Positions 22,414 to 35,082 of a stretch of 64,000 bases of DNA are shown in pieces. The notes under the pieces are model-generated. The model was not told the origin of the DNA, searched no databases, and saw nothing but the letters and a program-made list of their open reading frames with translations. How positions within the stretch are numbered: position 1 is the first letter of the stretch; every line of letters starts with the position of its first letter. This DNA comes from Vitrella brassicaformis. Its lineage: Eukaryota > Sar > Vitrellaceae. The stretch spans positions 232,925 through 296,924 of the forward strand of contig CDMY01000581.1 of NCBI GenBank assembly GCA_001179505.1. Reading direction: 5' to 3'. The position numbers and the translations under genes are program-made.

Positions 22414-24253
22414 TCAGAAGTCGGCGTCGAGGCTGAATCTCTGGTCCTCCCGTGAGGCCATGACGCCGGCCTTCTGGTACTCGCCAACACGCTTCTCGAA
22501 GAAGTTGGTCTTGCCCTGCTCACACACATACACACACGTGTGTGTCCTGTTAGTCGACTGACACACTGTCAGCCCGTTGTGTGTAGGTACCGACCGACCT
22601 GCAGCGATATGAGTTCCATCCAGTCGAACGGGTTCCGCGCGTTGAAGAGCTTGGGGCACTCGAGGCAGCCCAGCAAACGATCCGCTACGAAGCGGATGTA
22701 CTCCTTCATCAACGCTGGACATCACATGCATCACGCATCACGCCACGGACGGCAGGCAGACATGCAAACAACACATGCAGGCAGGCAGGCCTGATGGGGG
22801 GGTGGATGCTGTGTGTGTGTGTGTGTGTTGGTCTTCGTCGTGCACTCACTGACCGGCATTCATCCCGATGAGTGCGCATGGCAGCGCGTCGCAGATGAAC
22901 ATCTCCTCAACGTCGACAGCGCCCCTGCACCCACACACCACACCGAAACGCTCATTTTTCCTCCACTCCCTCCACTCCCAGGTCAATGCATTGAATGGCT
23001 CACTGACTCACTGTATGATTTCCTGGACGCGTGTGTGCGGCAGTTTGTGTTTGAGGTTCGAGTAGAGGAGGCACGCGAAGTCGGCGTGGAGGCCCTCGTC
23101 GCGGCTGATGAGCTCGTTGCTGAACGTCAGGCCGGGCATGAGCCCGCGCTTCTTCAACCAATAGATCGCACAGAAACTACCGCTAAACAAAATACCTGCA
23201 GGCCACAGACAGACGTCCAGATGGGATGGATGGTTCCTGTCCTGTCAAGTGTGTGGGTGTCCCTCCCTCCCTCCCTGCCTCCGTACCTTCAACCGCGGCG
23301 AATGCGACGAGCCGCTCAGCGAAACAGTTGTCACTGTTGATCCACTTGGCGGCCCACTCGGCCTAATTGAACACGCACAACGGATCCGATCCAACACCAC
23401 ACCACACCCTCCCTCGGTCTGTGAATGGAATGGGTGTGGTGTGAGGTGACCTTGAGTGCGACGGGTTCGTAGTGGTTGATGGCCTCGAGTAGTTTGGTCT
23501 TCTCGGTCTCGTTCCTGATGTACTGGTCGATCAGCAGGCTGTAGGTCTCGCTGTGGATGTTCTCCATCGCGATCTGGAAACCGTAGAAAGCGCGCGCCTC
23601 GGGCACCTGCACCTCCGCCAGGAACTTGGCAGCCAAATTCTCCAACACTATGCCATCGCTGGATTGACACACAAACATCCATCCACGCACGCACTCGTGC
23701 AAATGACCGACACACACGCAGGGAGGGGTGTGTGTGTGGACGAACTAGCTAGCTGACCTGGCGGCGAAGAATGCGAGTATCATTTTGATGAAGTATCGTT
23801 CGTTGTCGGTGAGGCTGTCCCAGTCCTTCATGTCCTGTCCCAGGTCGATCTCCTCAGCCGTCCAAAACGACGCCTCCTGCTTCTTGTACATCTCCTGCAC
23901 ACACCACACCACACCACACCACAAACAAAGATCCGGACAGTGTCAGGCTGGTGCCACAGCAACAAGATGGCCTGTCTGTCTGCAGTCCACGCGCCACACA
24001 CGTACGCCACCCTCCATGCTCGATGCTCACCCATATCTCGGGGTACCGAATGGGGAGGATCACCTGCGCGCGCACACACGAACACACAGACCGGTCGGGG
24101 ATGAGTTCACGGTTAGTTTCCCTCCCCGCATCCACCCATCCGTCCACTCACCCATCTATTTGGGTTGTCCTGCAGCATAGGCTCGTCTTTCTCGAGCTGC
24201 TTGTACTGCTCCGACACGCTCTCCTTCATCGACGCGTCGGGGTAAGGGGACAT
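22414..24253 (-). CDS. RNR2: Ribonucleotide reductase small subunit (R2)
   Basis: Spliced minus-strand exons encode a class I ribonucleotide reductase small chain. The start is [20 protein letters not shown], then [20 protein letters not shown], where the metal-ligand Asp follows in EEIDL. Next come [18 protein letters not shown], with the Glu and His iron ligands and the radical Tyr of HSETYSLL, and later [13 protein letters not shown], with the second Glu/His ligand pair. The C-terminus FSLDADF is the tail that docks on the large subunit. The enzyme makes deoxynucleotides in the cytosol. The stop is TGA at 22414-22416. It shares a 183-bp divergent promoter region with CFAP70. Confidence 0.95.
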
Positions 24254-24436
24254 GCCAACCAACCGCACTCACGACTCCGCTACCTCACCTCTCAATAGCG
24301 ATGCCACCTTACGCCTCACTGACGTCGTCAGATCAATGAAAACACGCCTTTTCGAGGAAGACAGAGGTCGGCGATCCTTCTACAAGCTCGCAATTGCCCA
24401 TGCTCCACTTTTGACGCCATTATATAAGCAGGCATA
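24254..24436. promoter_or_regulatory. Bidirectional RNR2/CFAP70 promoter region
   Basis: 183 bp between divergent start codons. It contains a near-palindromic TGACGTCGTCA at about 24320 and TATATAAG at about 24420, only some 17 bp before the CFAP70 ATG and so rather close for a classic TATA box. Function is inferred from position. Confidence 0.4.
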
Positions 24437-27400
24437 ATGGCTCCGAAGAAAGAGGCCCCCGCACCGACAGAGCCTCCTGCCGAGGAGGAACCACCGAAGG
24501 AAACCATCAAGATAGACATACAGGTGCGCAATGCATAAGACTGCAGCCAGCGAGACGGCTTCGGCGTGTCCTTGTATACCACACCTTACATTGCATAAGT
24601 GCTGTGCAGGTTGGTCAGGTGTCGAATCTGCCGGCGGAGCTGGCGACATGTGTGATTGCCGAAGGTGACTGTCTGACACTGTCGACTTGGGGGAGGAGCG
24701 GAGAGGGCCACGAGGTTCTTTGTTTGTGCAAACACAACAGGCTTCCCCGAGGCCCCTGTCGTATCGGAGAAAGAGGAAGCCTCCAGACAGCCGGTGGGAA
24801 CAAGCAAATGACTCCCTTGTTAAAACAAGAGGGTGCGGTGCGTGTTGTGTTGCTCGTTGTGTTGGTTCTTTCCTTTCAGGGGCCATTTGTGTTCCCCCAG
24901 CCTACCCTGCACTTTCCCAAGGCAGCGGACAGTAGGCACAACACACCATCGATGCGATATATGTACAGTACGTCTGTCTGGTCTGGATGGATGGATGGAT
25001 GGGTGCAGATGCCAGTGGGTATCGGGCCATGCTCGACCGTGTGTGCTCCAAGATGCTCACAATCAGGCTTGTGGACACCACAGAAGGCACCGCGGCCGAG
25101 GTGAGTGAGAAGCCAACCACACACATGTATCTGATGGCGTGTAATGAATGCATTGCAGCAATGCCCCGAGGTAGGCCGCCTGAGCGTCGACCTGATCCCC
25201 CTGCTGCACACGTCAAAGGATGTCACCGGCAGATTCCAGTAAGCAAGCGAAACATGCCGCGGAATGTTGTCTGGAGACCCTGTCTGTCCATAAGTGTAGG
25301 CTCGAGCTCACCGAGAAGTACGATGCCTTGTTCGACAAGCCAGCAGCTGTGGAGGGCGAGAATGCCGACCAGAATGCAGAGGAGGGCGACAAGGGAGAAG
25401 AGGAGGCAGAGGCGGCACCTGCCGAAGGTTGGGAAGTATAGCTGGCTACGAAGGGCTGTGCATGTCTACTGATGTTGCGTATGCAGAGGTTGATCGGTCG
25501 GTGTGGGTTGACGTGACTCTGGTGGCTTCGGAGCTCCTGGCGCCGCCCGAAGACAAGGGAGATTGGAACGCCATGACTGTCAGGGTAGCCGCACTTTCAG
25601 CGTACGCAGAGCTCCTCACACAACCTCCTCCTCATTTCAGATTGAGGGCGTCTATGCGCTCCCCCCGGCCCTGAGCGCCTTCGGCACATCGGTCACCAAC
25701 AACGTATTGGACGCCACCAACCACCCCTTCGACTACACGGTCCATCTACTGGGTATGCATATTTCCGAGGGGGCGTTGGTACAGCCACCACCGCCGCCCG
25801 AGGAGCCGCCCGCACCAGGAGCTGCAGAGGGGGCGGGGGATGAGGGCGAGGAGGCGGCTGCTGCAGAGCCTGTCCAGGAGACGCCTGAAATGTTCTACGA
25901 AAAGACAGGTGAGACATCCATACATGCATGTGCCTGTCTCTAAGCTGGGTGCCTCACTCGTTGTGCTTCGTTTGTTGGTGCGGTGCGACACCAAAGAGAA
26001 GGCTGAGGTACGTGTGTTTTGGGAGGACCCTGCCGCGCCGTCTGGTGGTGACGAGGCGAAACATCCTGTGGAAAGGACTGCTTACAATGGACGAAAGGTG
26101 AGAACCACCCGGATGGATGAAGGAACTGATTGTCGAGCCGTTTTTTGAATGATCACTTGTGGGTGCAGTACCTTCGATCCTTCAAGACCATGCTTGACAA
26201 GCAGGGAGGTGTGTGGGCTTACTTCGTCCCATCGGGGAAGCCTTCCATAATGGAGGCAGTGAGCTGGGCACCAACAGAAGCAATGCACAAGAGGACGTCT
26301 CACACTCACATACCCGCGTTGCTGTCGATGCTGTGTGTTGGCTGGCAGGATGTGAAGGCCAAGAAGGGCGCCCCGGTGGTCGACAAGGAGGCCATACTGG
26401 AGGCATGCAACAGGTACTGCGGCAAGGCGTGGATTGACCTCCGCAGGTTCCAAAGGCGAGCCACCAAAGGTAGGTATGCTGGCAGCCAGGCAAGAGGCCG
26501 GATTCGTCTGAGGCTGCCTCCTCCCGTTGGTGCACTGCAGAGGTGTCTGGGCGGTATGCACTGACGTCATTCAAGCTCACTCCCCCCCCTGAGGAACCAC
26601 CCGCTGAGCAACCAAGTGACGGAGAGGGAGCCGAACAGCCGACAGAACCGAAAGGTAATGAATGAACACAACACGCGTAAAGCTTGTGTGGGGTGGAGTC
26701 TGTCTGGTCCTTGATTCAGAGGCTCCCGAGAGTCTGGAGAAGCATCGCACGTACCTGAAAGTGACCGTCAGCTTCCTCACCGGTAAGCGAGCAACAGGCA
26801 CACAGCCACAAATGCCGCTGCTTTCGTGGATGAAGGTGTGCTACCCTTGGAGCCGCGGTCCCCGCCTCCCCTCCCCCAGGACTTTCTGCCGGCCCGGCCT
26901 CTCCCACCACCACTCAAGACATCAGAGGAAGCGGCAGAGTTCTTCAAGGCGTGAGCAGCCGCACACACACATATTCTACTGATGGCAGGCCGAATGCTGT
27001 CTGTTTGTGTGGCGTATGTATGCAGCGTGATAGAGAATGGCATCGACATGGTGGGCCGTGAGTTCGAGAAGCTGGACATACTCCAGCAGAAGACCGCGCC
27101 GCACAGCGTGGAGGTACGGACGATATGCACCCACGCACTCAATTGCACTGCACTTCTCTATATATATACGTCCCGTCTCCTTCCTGTTCAGCTTCGTCAG
27201 GGCTTCTTGGAGCACTTGAGGTCCGTCGGTGTCTACCAGCAGATGCAAAACAACCTGAGGGAGGCCATGGTCGGCACATGCATAAAGGCGTAGTGCTGAG
27301 ACGGAGTGTATGCAGCCAGCCATGTATGTATCTATCGCACACACAGGTGAAGATTGTTCGCGAGAAGGTCCAGAAGCAGCCTGACGCTGGTAGGCACGAC

Positions 27401-30400
27401 ACACGTATATGTCATTCACTGCTGTATGTATGTGTGTTCAGTTCCTCAACTGAGCGGCGGCATTTCGCTTGACGCGAGGGACAAGTTCTATTCAGAGCTG
27501 TTTGTCTACATGACCGACTCACTTCATCGCACCGTCAACCGCAGAATCAGGTATGCGCCGCAGTACAGCGCAGCACAGCACAGCACAGCACACTTGCCCC
27601 TCCTTCACTTAGGGAGGAGCAACGTGGCAAGGAGGAGCTGCAGTGGAAGCACCCAATCACAAGAGAAGACAGACGAAGTACCACACAGTCACACACCCAG
27701 CCTCTTTTCCACCATCATGTTGACTCAAGTGCGTGCGGTGTCAATCAGGTGATCCGTCGAAGGAGATGCCGACCGAGAGGCTGCGCCGCCTGATATTCGA
27801 GTGCGAGACCAAACGGGACTACGAGAGGGCGGCCAAGCTGTACCAGAACCTCTGCGTGGCCGAGGCGGACGATCCTGTCCAGAGTGCGTCGACCTGGTAC
27901 CACTACGCCCGATTCTGCTTCCGCACCGGCCGCACCGACGCCGGCGAGGAGGCGCTCAAGGAGGCCATCTGCGTGGCGGGCGGAGAGAGCAGCGCGCCCA
28001 AGGACGTGCTGCGGATGCTGGGTGCAGCGCTCATGGCCACAGGCCGGTATGAGGGTGCGGTGCACTTCCTCTCCACTGTGCTGCAACGCGAGCGGGGTGG
28101 CCATGGTGACGTCACCAGTCGGCCGACGTACTTTTTGCTGGCTTTGGCGTACTTCATGGATGGCCAGTACGAGCTAGGCGAAAAGTATCTCACCTTGTCG
28201 ACCAAGGATGCCGCGTACTTTGAAGACGAGGAGGAATTCGATCAAGGTGAATGAAGAAAGGAAGCAGAGGCACATCATGTCGATCAGTAAATGAACCAAC
28301 CTATGAGGGTGCATATATTCGGGCAGGTCCGAGGCTGTTTGTGACTCCTCCCGAGGCACCCGCCACAGACACTGACGTGAGGGCAGACGGGTGCAGCACT
28401 TTAGGCACTCTCTTATCAATGTCTCCTTTTCTCTGCTTCTACCTGTGCTGCTGCAGGTGTCTCCCACGTCAGTCGCTACTTCCAGAGAGGAGGTGAATGT
28501 CGCACACACACATTCACGCACAGACCTGCATCGCATCGCATCGTGCTGCTGTATCGTATCGCTCGTGTAGTATCCAGCATTTGAAGACCCAGCCACCGGC
28601 CACCCGGTAGGCGATGCGATAGGCTGGGTGTCAGAAGGCAAGCCGAAACACTCACGTCTCATCACGTGTCGTGTTTCTGTTTGCAGGCGGAGGCCGAGCA
28701 GGAGATGTGCATCCTGGAAGGTCTTGACCTGCTCCTCGCATACGAAATCCCACAACCCGCCATCGAGGCACGCACTGCACTGACCAGCCTGGCTGACACA
28801 CACGGATGGCCCCATCCATGACTGACTGACCTCGATGGATGCATGCAGGTCATTGACCGCGATGACCTCGGTCTGCTGTCTCTCACGAGTCGCGCCAGCG
28901 AACGGGTCAAGAAGATCAAAATCAAGGCACTCATGCTGCTCAACGGTCACATCGCGACTACCCAGAAAAGACGCCTGAGAGGGAGGGAGGGAAAGACACC
29001 GTGACTGTGCTGTATCTTCAGAATATGCTGTAGCGGCCGATCACTTGCGAGAGGAGCTCGACCGCAACGACAGGCAACAGGAAGGTGAGGTCAACGCCTG
29101 GTCCCCGCCTGTAGCTGGCTGTTCCCCCTGCATCCACTTGCGTGTTGGTCAGTGTGGATGCTCTACGGCGAGTGCCTGCTTCGCACAAACAATAGAGCAC
29201 GGTGAGACCACGCCTGCCAGGCAGGCAGGCAGACATAATCACCCGATTGTGTCTGCAGTGCCCTGGAAGCCTTCCAGCATTGTCTCGAGTTTTGCGAGGA
29301 GCTCACCGACCCGCTCGTTTACCTCAGGGCGGGACAGCTCCTACTTGGATACGGGTGGGCGACCTGAGATAAAGAGATAGACGGCAGCCAGCCACCCTCT
29401 AAATGGCACGGAGTGCCTCACGCACGCAGGCACTTCAAGACGGCCAAGAGCCGCTTCCTGCAGTCGCTGGAAATCCAGTCAGTAGACACGCAAGCCGAAG
29501 AAAGGACACGGGTGTGGTGTGTGTTGATAAATTGGGCTGCTCTTCCTTAATCGATATATGCAGGGCTACGGCAGAGGCGTGGTACGGTGCCGGGAAGTCG
29601 TGCTACCTGCTTGAGGACTACGAGGGCGCCCGGGAGTGCCTGTGTGAGGCCAACTACCTCGACAACGAGCACCCGCAGGTGTGGGGATTCCTCTGCCTCG
29701 TTGCCATCAAGACCGACAGACCGCACGAGGCCGACCAGTGTTTCAAGTACGCCATGCAGTGGCAGCTCGGCGAAGCTGATGTGCTCATCGCCATTGGAAG
29801 GGAATACATACAAAAAGGTGAGGCCATACACCTGCCTGCCTGCTTGTATGTGGATGGATGGGTGGATGGACGCCTTCGTGCATTCAGGTGTGAGTGGTCA
29901 CCTGGCGGAGTCGGCCTTGCGAAAAGCCGTGCAGCTGCAGGGTCAGCGAGCCGGGAGACATAGGATTCTCCATTCATACTGTGTGTTCATCCACGCGTCT
30001 CCGTGTTCCTCCATGCACGGCAGATTCGGGCTATGCGCGTCTGTTCTTGGCCCAGGCCCTCGCACTGCAGGACCTCTACGAGAAGGCAGTCCTCGAAGCA
30101 CAGGTAAGAACCCCTTCCCCCACACAATCAAGAGCCTGCCATGCACAGACACAGCCAGCGGTGTTTCAGGTGGCTATTGGGCAGGCGTATGATCAGCCAG
30201 GTACACAACCATATATGAGGGCAGATTTACATAGCCGTGTGTGACTGCCCCCACTTGCAGAGCTGCTGGAGGTAGCGGCGACCAAGGCGCTCGAGTACGC
30301 GGACTATCTGCAGGACCACCAGTTGCGCGAGGCAATAGAGATGGCCTACCAGATGAGCGTCAAGCGGCGTGAGGAGGAGGAGGCCGCGAAACTGGAAGGC

Positions 30401-30481
30401 GGACCTGGATCGGAGTATGGGGGGCGTGACAGCTTCTTCAGCGACAGGGTGTCCATCCCGGGTTTCAGCGACAGCATGTGA
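24437..30481 (+). CDS. CFAP70: CFAP70-like ciliary TPR protein, 34 exons
   Basis: I could splice 34 exons with phase kept at every junction. They total 3,621 nt (1,206 residues), close to animal CFAP70/TTC18. The N-terminus MAPKKEAPAPTEPPAEEEPP precedes C2-like beta-rich segments (VDRSVWVDVTLVASELLAPP). The C-terminal half is TPR: AAKLYQNLCVAEADDP, RPTYFLLALAYFMDGQYELG, ATAEAWYGAGKSCYLLEDYE and EADQCFKYAMQWQLGEADVL. CFAP70 is an axonemal protein needed for motility, placed near the outer dynein arms. The intron at 28768-28848 has a GC donor: there is no GT between the last coding base and the acceptor. A Pro/Glu/Ala-rich insert lies in exon 8 (25641-25908). The family call rests on domain order. 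Confidence 0.85.
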
Positions 30482-30871
30482 TGCCACTAAGGGCGTCATG
30501 AGACTTGCGAATCGAGTGTCCGTGTCTGTGTGTTGGACGTCACACATACGTAACACACACATGTCTTACATGCAAGCTTCTATATCGACCAAGGCCTTAG
30601 ACGGCCATCCGTCACAGCACTCGGAGCTTGTCGCAAAATCGTCATCAGCTAATCTTCGCTAGCTGCTCGCTAAGAGCACGTGTGCGCTTAAGTCATCTTC
30701 TCCTCTCTTCTGGCCTGACAGACACACAAACACACACACACACACACACGTCTCCTGATTAGGAGGTAGACGTGATCTCCAAGTCGCTCTGTACTGACCC
30801 TACAGAGCACAGCACAGCTTGTCTCGCCCACATCCATCCATCCTCTCGCCCGTTCTCACTCAGTCAGTCAC
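30482..30871. other. Convergent intergenic with tRNA relic
   Basis: 3' ends of CFAP70 and the TPR gene. Apart from a (CA)n run and the tRNA fragment listed separately, I see nothing. Confidence 0.5.
30750..30781 (-). pseudogene. tRNA-Arg(CCT) fragment
   Basis: This 32-nt stretch matches the anticodon-arm region of the intact tRNA-Arg gene at 33551-33623 (its positions 33576-33607) at 30 of 32 bases. Two changes (at 30758 and 30767) break pairs in the anticodon stem, and the acceptor and T arms are absent. It is therefore a relic and not a gene. It lies about 90 bp beyond the 3' end of the TPR gene, while the intact copy lies 55 bp beyond its 5' end. Confidence 0.75.
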
Positions 30872-33496
30872 TCATGTGTGTATGTGTGGCACTCGGCCCT
30901 CTCTCCTGGTCCGCTGCTTGACCGCCAGCCGCTGCCGCTCATCTGCGGTGCGATCCCAACTGCGCCGCACCGACCTATCACTCACGCAATAAATACCCAA
31001 CACCAAAGGTCAAAACAGACAGCGCCTTCTGGTGCGTCCGTCCGTCCGTCGCGCGCACTCACCGTGGATTGACCCATCCCGGTGATGTGGATGAGCTCTC
31101 GTCCGCCTCGGCCGCTGGTGCAGTGTCTGGTGGTGCATGCCGTCTGGCTGCTGCATCGGTGAGCCGCTGCAGGCCTTGGCACAACAAGTAGTCCGCTGCT
31201 GCATCCTACAGACACAGATTGATTAACAGATAAGCCCCACAAGTGAATGAGTGAGTGCAATCTGACGCATCCATCGTTGATCCTCCCTCGCTCACCCACC
31301 CCACCTGGTGCCTGCCCATCCGATAGAAAGCGATGGCCCGCAGTGTCAGCAGCGGGGCCCTGCTGACAGAGTCAGGAGAATCCTCATCATCGTCTGGGAG
31401 GCGCCCAGCGGCCCTCACGTCGAGCATGAGGGCTCTCGTGCTGTCAGACAACGCCTGCGGCCACTGCTCGAGCAGCGCATGCACCCTTGCTCGAAGGCCA
31501 AGGGCCGTCGCCAGCAGAGACGCATCACGCAGACGGACGGCGCTGACCACACAAGATGAAAGCCGCTGATCGACACGCACACAGGCAGACAGGACAGGCG
31601 GCAGACAGACATACACACAGTTTTCCACCATTGATTGACGTACGTGTGTGGTCGATGAGCGAGTGAGTCACCTGGATGAGGTCGGCACCTATCATCTCGA
31701 GAGGCACACCACCCCCCTGCAGGTCTTTCCTGCTCCAGCCGGGCACCGTGAGCACCGCAGCAGGTGACTGCTGGTGCTTCTCCTCGAGCAGGATCCACTC
31801 GCTGGTGCGGGGATGGATCTTGTCGGTTGGGTGCAGCAACACCTCCAGAGCTGATGACGACAGGCGAGGGGCCGACCTGCACAGATATATCAGATGACAC
31901 AAGCAATGCCTTCAATGCAACGCATACCGTTAGTGCTGTGTTAGTGCCTGAGTGCGTGTGTGGGTCGGTTTGTTCCGTCACTCACCTTCTGAAATCCTTT
32001 GCTCCAGCAACCTCGACCATGGGCGAGCCCGAGCGATCTGCACGCTCTGTCGCCTCGACATAGTCCCTCCGGTTGCGGGATGGGCCGTCTGATGGCGATA
32101 AATGGGGGGTCGACTCTTCTGGCAGGTCTCTTGGGGTGGTCATTGGTTGCTGTGACGCGATGAGGCTCTCGAGAGCCGCGCGCATCTCTTCCGCCTCCTG
32201 ACATCAGACAGACAGACAGAAGCAAAATGACTGACATGCACCAAGCACTTTGCAGATTAGATTGCACCTGCGGAGCCTGTATCGGGTGGGTGTGCTCCAA
32301 GGCGCGGCACGCTGCGGCGATGCCGCAGATGGCCACCTCCAGCAGGAAACGTCGCTCGCCATCACGTTGCTGCTGTCTAGCCATATTTTCTCCGTCCATC
32401 GCGAGAGTCTGCAGGATGGCACTCGAGTCCTCAACAGCCCCCCACATGTCACCTGAAACACAGCAGCGCCGAAGCACACCATACGCCGTGCTGCCTATTC
32501 GCCCCCTCCGCCCCCGCCCCCCTCTCTGTCACGCACCTGTTTTGTATCTGCATGTCATGCGCATGGCCAGGGCCTCGTGACGGAGCCGCCCCGCAGCACT
32601 CAATGACGGCAATGCAATCAGGCGGTCCAGGAGGACAATCGCCTGCTGATGTTGACTCAGACGGCTGTGGGCTGTCGCTGCACAGAAGAGAACATCGGGG
32701 CTGTCGTGCTGGAGGTCGAGAGCACGACGAGCATGCTCAAGGGCCTCCTGTGAGGACAGACAGAGGGAGGGAGGGAGGGAAAGAGGGAAGGAAATCGCTG
32801 TTTGCCCTGCACTACGAGTGAGGCCTACGTGCAGAGTGCTGTTGCCATCAGTGTCGCCATCACCAGGACCAGCACTCCTTCCTCGTGTTTGTGAAGGTTT
32901 CCTGCCTCTCCTCGCCTCGAACTCCTCGCAGAGAGCGAGGCTGCACAGCCTGTAGACCGCCGAAGCGAGAGACCAATTGATGCTTCCTTCCTGCCTGTCT
33001 GCCTGTCTGCCTCTCGGCGCATGCAGCGTACCTTTGATAGGCTCGTGTCTTCTGGGTTGCATCACATGTGTCGAGCGCCTTCTTGAAGGCATCCTGTCCC
33101 AGAGAGAGGCACACACAACTACAATGAATGATCATTGGCCGGCGATGATGGCGGTGGCCGACTCACCCGCGCTCCACGGTAGTCATCAGCGGCCAAGAGG
33201 CAGTCTCCCTGACCCACAAAGTCATCGCAGCTATCAAACACTGCCCACAGACAGACAGACAGACAGACAAGAGCTGACAGTGCCTCAGACAAGAGTGGAT
33301 CTCCGCTTTTCTCACCGGCGAAGGCTCCATTCAGGTCCCCTTTCCGCATCATGGCCACCGCAGCCCCCCTTCCCCCCTGGGCATCATCGTTGCTCGCTGC
33401 ACTGCTGCTGGTGCTGGTGCGATGAATGGCTCGAGGTCTGAATGGCGGAGGCAGGGGGCGCGGGAGTGGCACGAGAGCTGGCAGGAGCCGCCGCAT
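30872..33496 (-). CDS. TPR protein, probably organelle-targeted
   Basis: A multi-exon minus-strand gene. The start MRRLLPALVPLPRPLPPPFR, with later Arg and Ser, looks like a mitochondrial or plastid transit peptide. TPR-like helices follow: MMRKGDLNGAFA and VFDSCDDFVGQGDCLLAADD; then EALEHARRALDLQHDSPDVL with FCAATAHSRLSQHQQAIVLL; then LRARVHALLEQWPQALSDST with ALMLDVRAAGRL. The last exon is reached through the acceptor before 30958 and ends RTADERQRLAVKQRTRR plus a short tail, with TGA at 30872-30874. The junctions I checked keep phase. The partner and role cannot be told from the sequence. The tRNA-Arg gene sits directly upstream on the same strand. Confidence 0.75.
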
Positions 33497-33550
33497 TTTG
33501 CCAGAAACAAGCAGAGATCCGTCAGGAAGAAGCAGATGCAAAAGTATAGA

Positions 33551-33623
33551 TATCCCCGCTGGGACTCGAACCCAGAGTCTCCTGCTTAGGAGGCAGACGT
33601 GATCTCCATTACACTACGAGGAC
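33551..33623 (-). tRNA. tRNA-Arg (anticodon CCT)
   Basis: 73 nt fold as a complete cloverleaf. The 7-bp acceptor stem starts GTCCTCG and ends CGGGGAT, with discriminator A. T8 and A9 are present. The D arm is GTG/CAC. The anticodon stem TCTGC/GCAGG carries the loop CTCCTAA, placing CCT at 34-36 after U33. The variable loop is 5 nt. The T arm is CTGGG-TTCGAGT-CCCAG. No intron and no encoded CCA. It reads AGG codons. Confidence 0.95.
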
Positions 33624-34008
33624 AGACTGTCGACTCGCTACCCGCGATTTCACCGACCCAGAAAAGAAGACCTGCCAATTGGGGCGTGCGCGACACCAAT
33701 ATAAAAAAAGGCAGGTACTGTGACAGGGCGTGGCAAGTAGGAAACATCACGCGCAAGCGCAAACGAGGAACAGAATGAACGAATAACATTGACTGGTTGG
33801 TTGGTTAGTGTGTTTAACGAGACTCGTGTCTGTAACCCCGGAGGGGATCCTGTCATGTCACGGACTAAACTAGCAATATGCACATGCATGGAAGCATGCC
33901 CACGTCAGCGGGGAGTCCACCGCGAAGATCTGCGTTTTTGAGCCCGCAGAAAGGGAGGAGAAAATCGATCTCGGCTCGCGCAAGCGGAGGACGATTTTGA
34001 GAGCGACG

Positions 34009-35082
34009 ATGCAGTCGCCAAAGATGCCGACACTGCAGCCACCAACCAGCCACCTGCAACGCCCTCTCGCCCTCTATGTGGTCTGCGCCGCCGCATTCAC
34101 CACTCTCTGCAGCGGCTTTCAGCTTCCAAGCAGCCCTCGCCGCCTCATCAACATTGATGACAATAGACCTCATCTGTCGGCAGGGCTCCTCGCCAGGCAT
34201 CGACAGCCACTGACAATGAGTTCGTCGACGGATCCTCCGCAGAAACAGACCAAGAAGGTGCCTCTGAAGGACCCGTATGAAGGTGCCACACACACACACA
34301 CACACACACACGGCACACACACACACGGTGCCGTCTGTGTGTGAAGGCAAGGTGGGAAACCTGAAAGGAGGAATGGAACGCTCTCCTCTCAACCCAAAGC
34401 TGAGTGAAGCGGAGACCAACCTCGGTACATACGAGAACGGAGGGCGGGAGGGAGATGGCCAGCTGGGGAATCCCACACACGCTGGATGCATTGCATGGGC
34501 GGTGTCTGTCTGGTGGTGCCTGTGGTCGGCTGCAGTGATGGAGAAGACGAGCTGGGATCCTCGCAGTGAATGGCGTCAGAGGTCGATGGACTGGGCCGCG
34601 TACGAGAACGTTACGTCTTTTGTGTGCTCGCAATGTGGCTACGTCTACGTCAACGCTGAAAACGAGGTGAGCGAGGGCATGGCCGACCGAGCGACAACCA
34701 CACACAGGACAGGCAGTGCAGTTCAGTGTATCTTCCTTCCTTTCTTGTGGTCTTGTGGTGTGTCTTGTCTGCACTGCAGATCAGGTTCCAAGATCTGCCC
34801 GACAACTGGCGCTGCCCTGCATGTAAGACAAGACACACAAAGGCTACGGTGCATCGGTGACGTACGTCCACACATTGCCTTTCGCCATCCCATCCATGCC
34901 TTTCTGCCCTGCCCGCAGGTAACGCTCCCAAGTCGGCCTTTGGTGTCGGCGGCAACCCCAACGCCTTCCAAGCCCAATTCGGCATCAAACCGCGGGAGCT
35001 GATCCTCTACATCATTCTGCCAATTGTGGGCGTCATCCTGTTTTCCCAATGGAAAGAGTTCATCGAGCCAAGAGTATTCTAA
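34009..35082 (+). CDS. Plastid-targeted membrane-anchored rubredoxin
   Basis: The N-terminus is a bipartite leader for a complex plastid: a hydrophobic signal peptide (LALYVVCAAAFTTLCSG) followed by Phe (FQLPSSPRR) at the expected cleavage point, then a Ser/Arg-rich transit region. The mature part has a rubredoxin fold: FVCSQCGYVYVNAENE and DLPDNWRCPAC, with four iron-ligand cysteines as CxxC pairs. A single C-terminal membrane helix follows (LILYIILPIVGVILF). This layout is that of the thylakoid rubredoxin RBD1/RubA, which is needed for photosystem II assembly. The second exon may hold a 111-bp phase-neutral intron (34425-34535), so the linker length is uncertain. The stop is TAA at 35080-35082. 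Confidence 0.88.

Noticed and set aside
34425-34535. Segment of the rubredoxin gene read as coding
   Set aside because: It is 111 bp with a GT donor and CAG acceptor, and its translation is Trp/Cys-rich and unlike the family. An intron is preferred, but both readings keep frame, so it was not listed separately.
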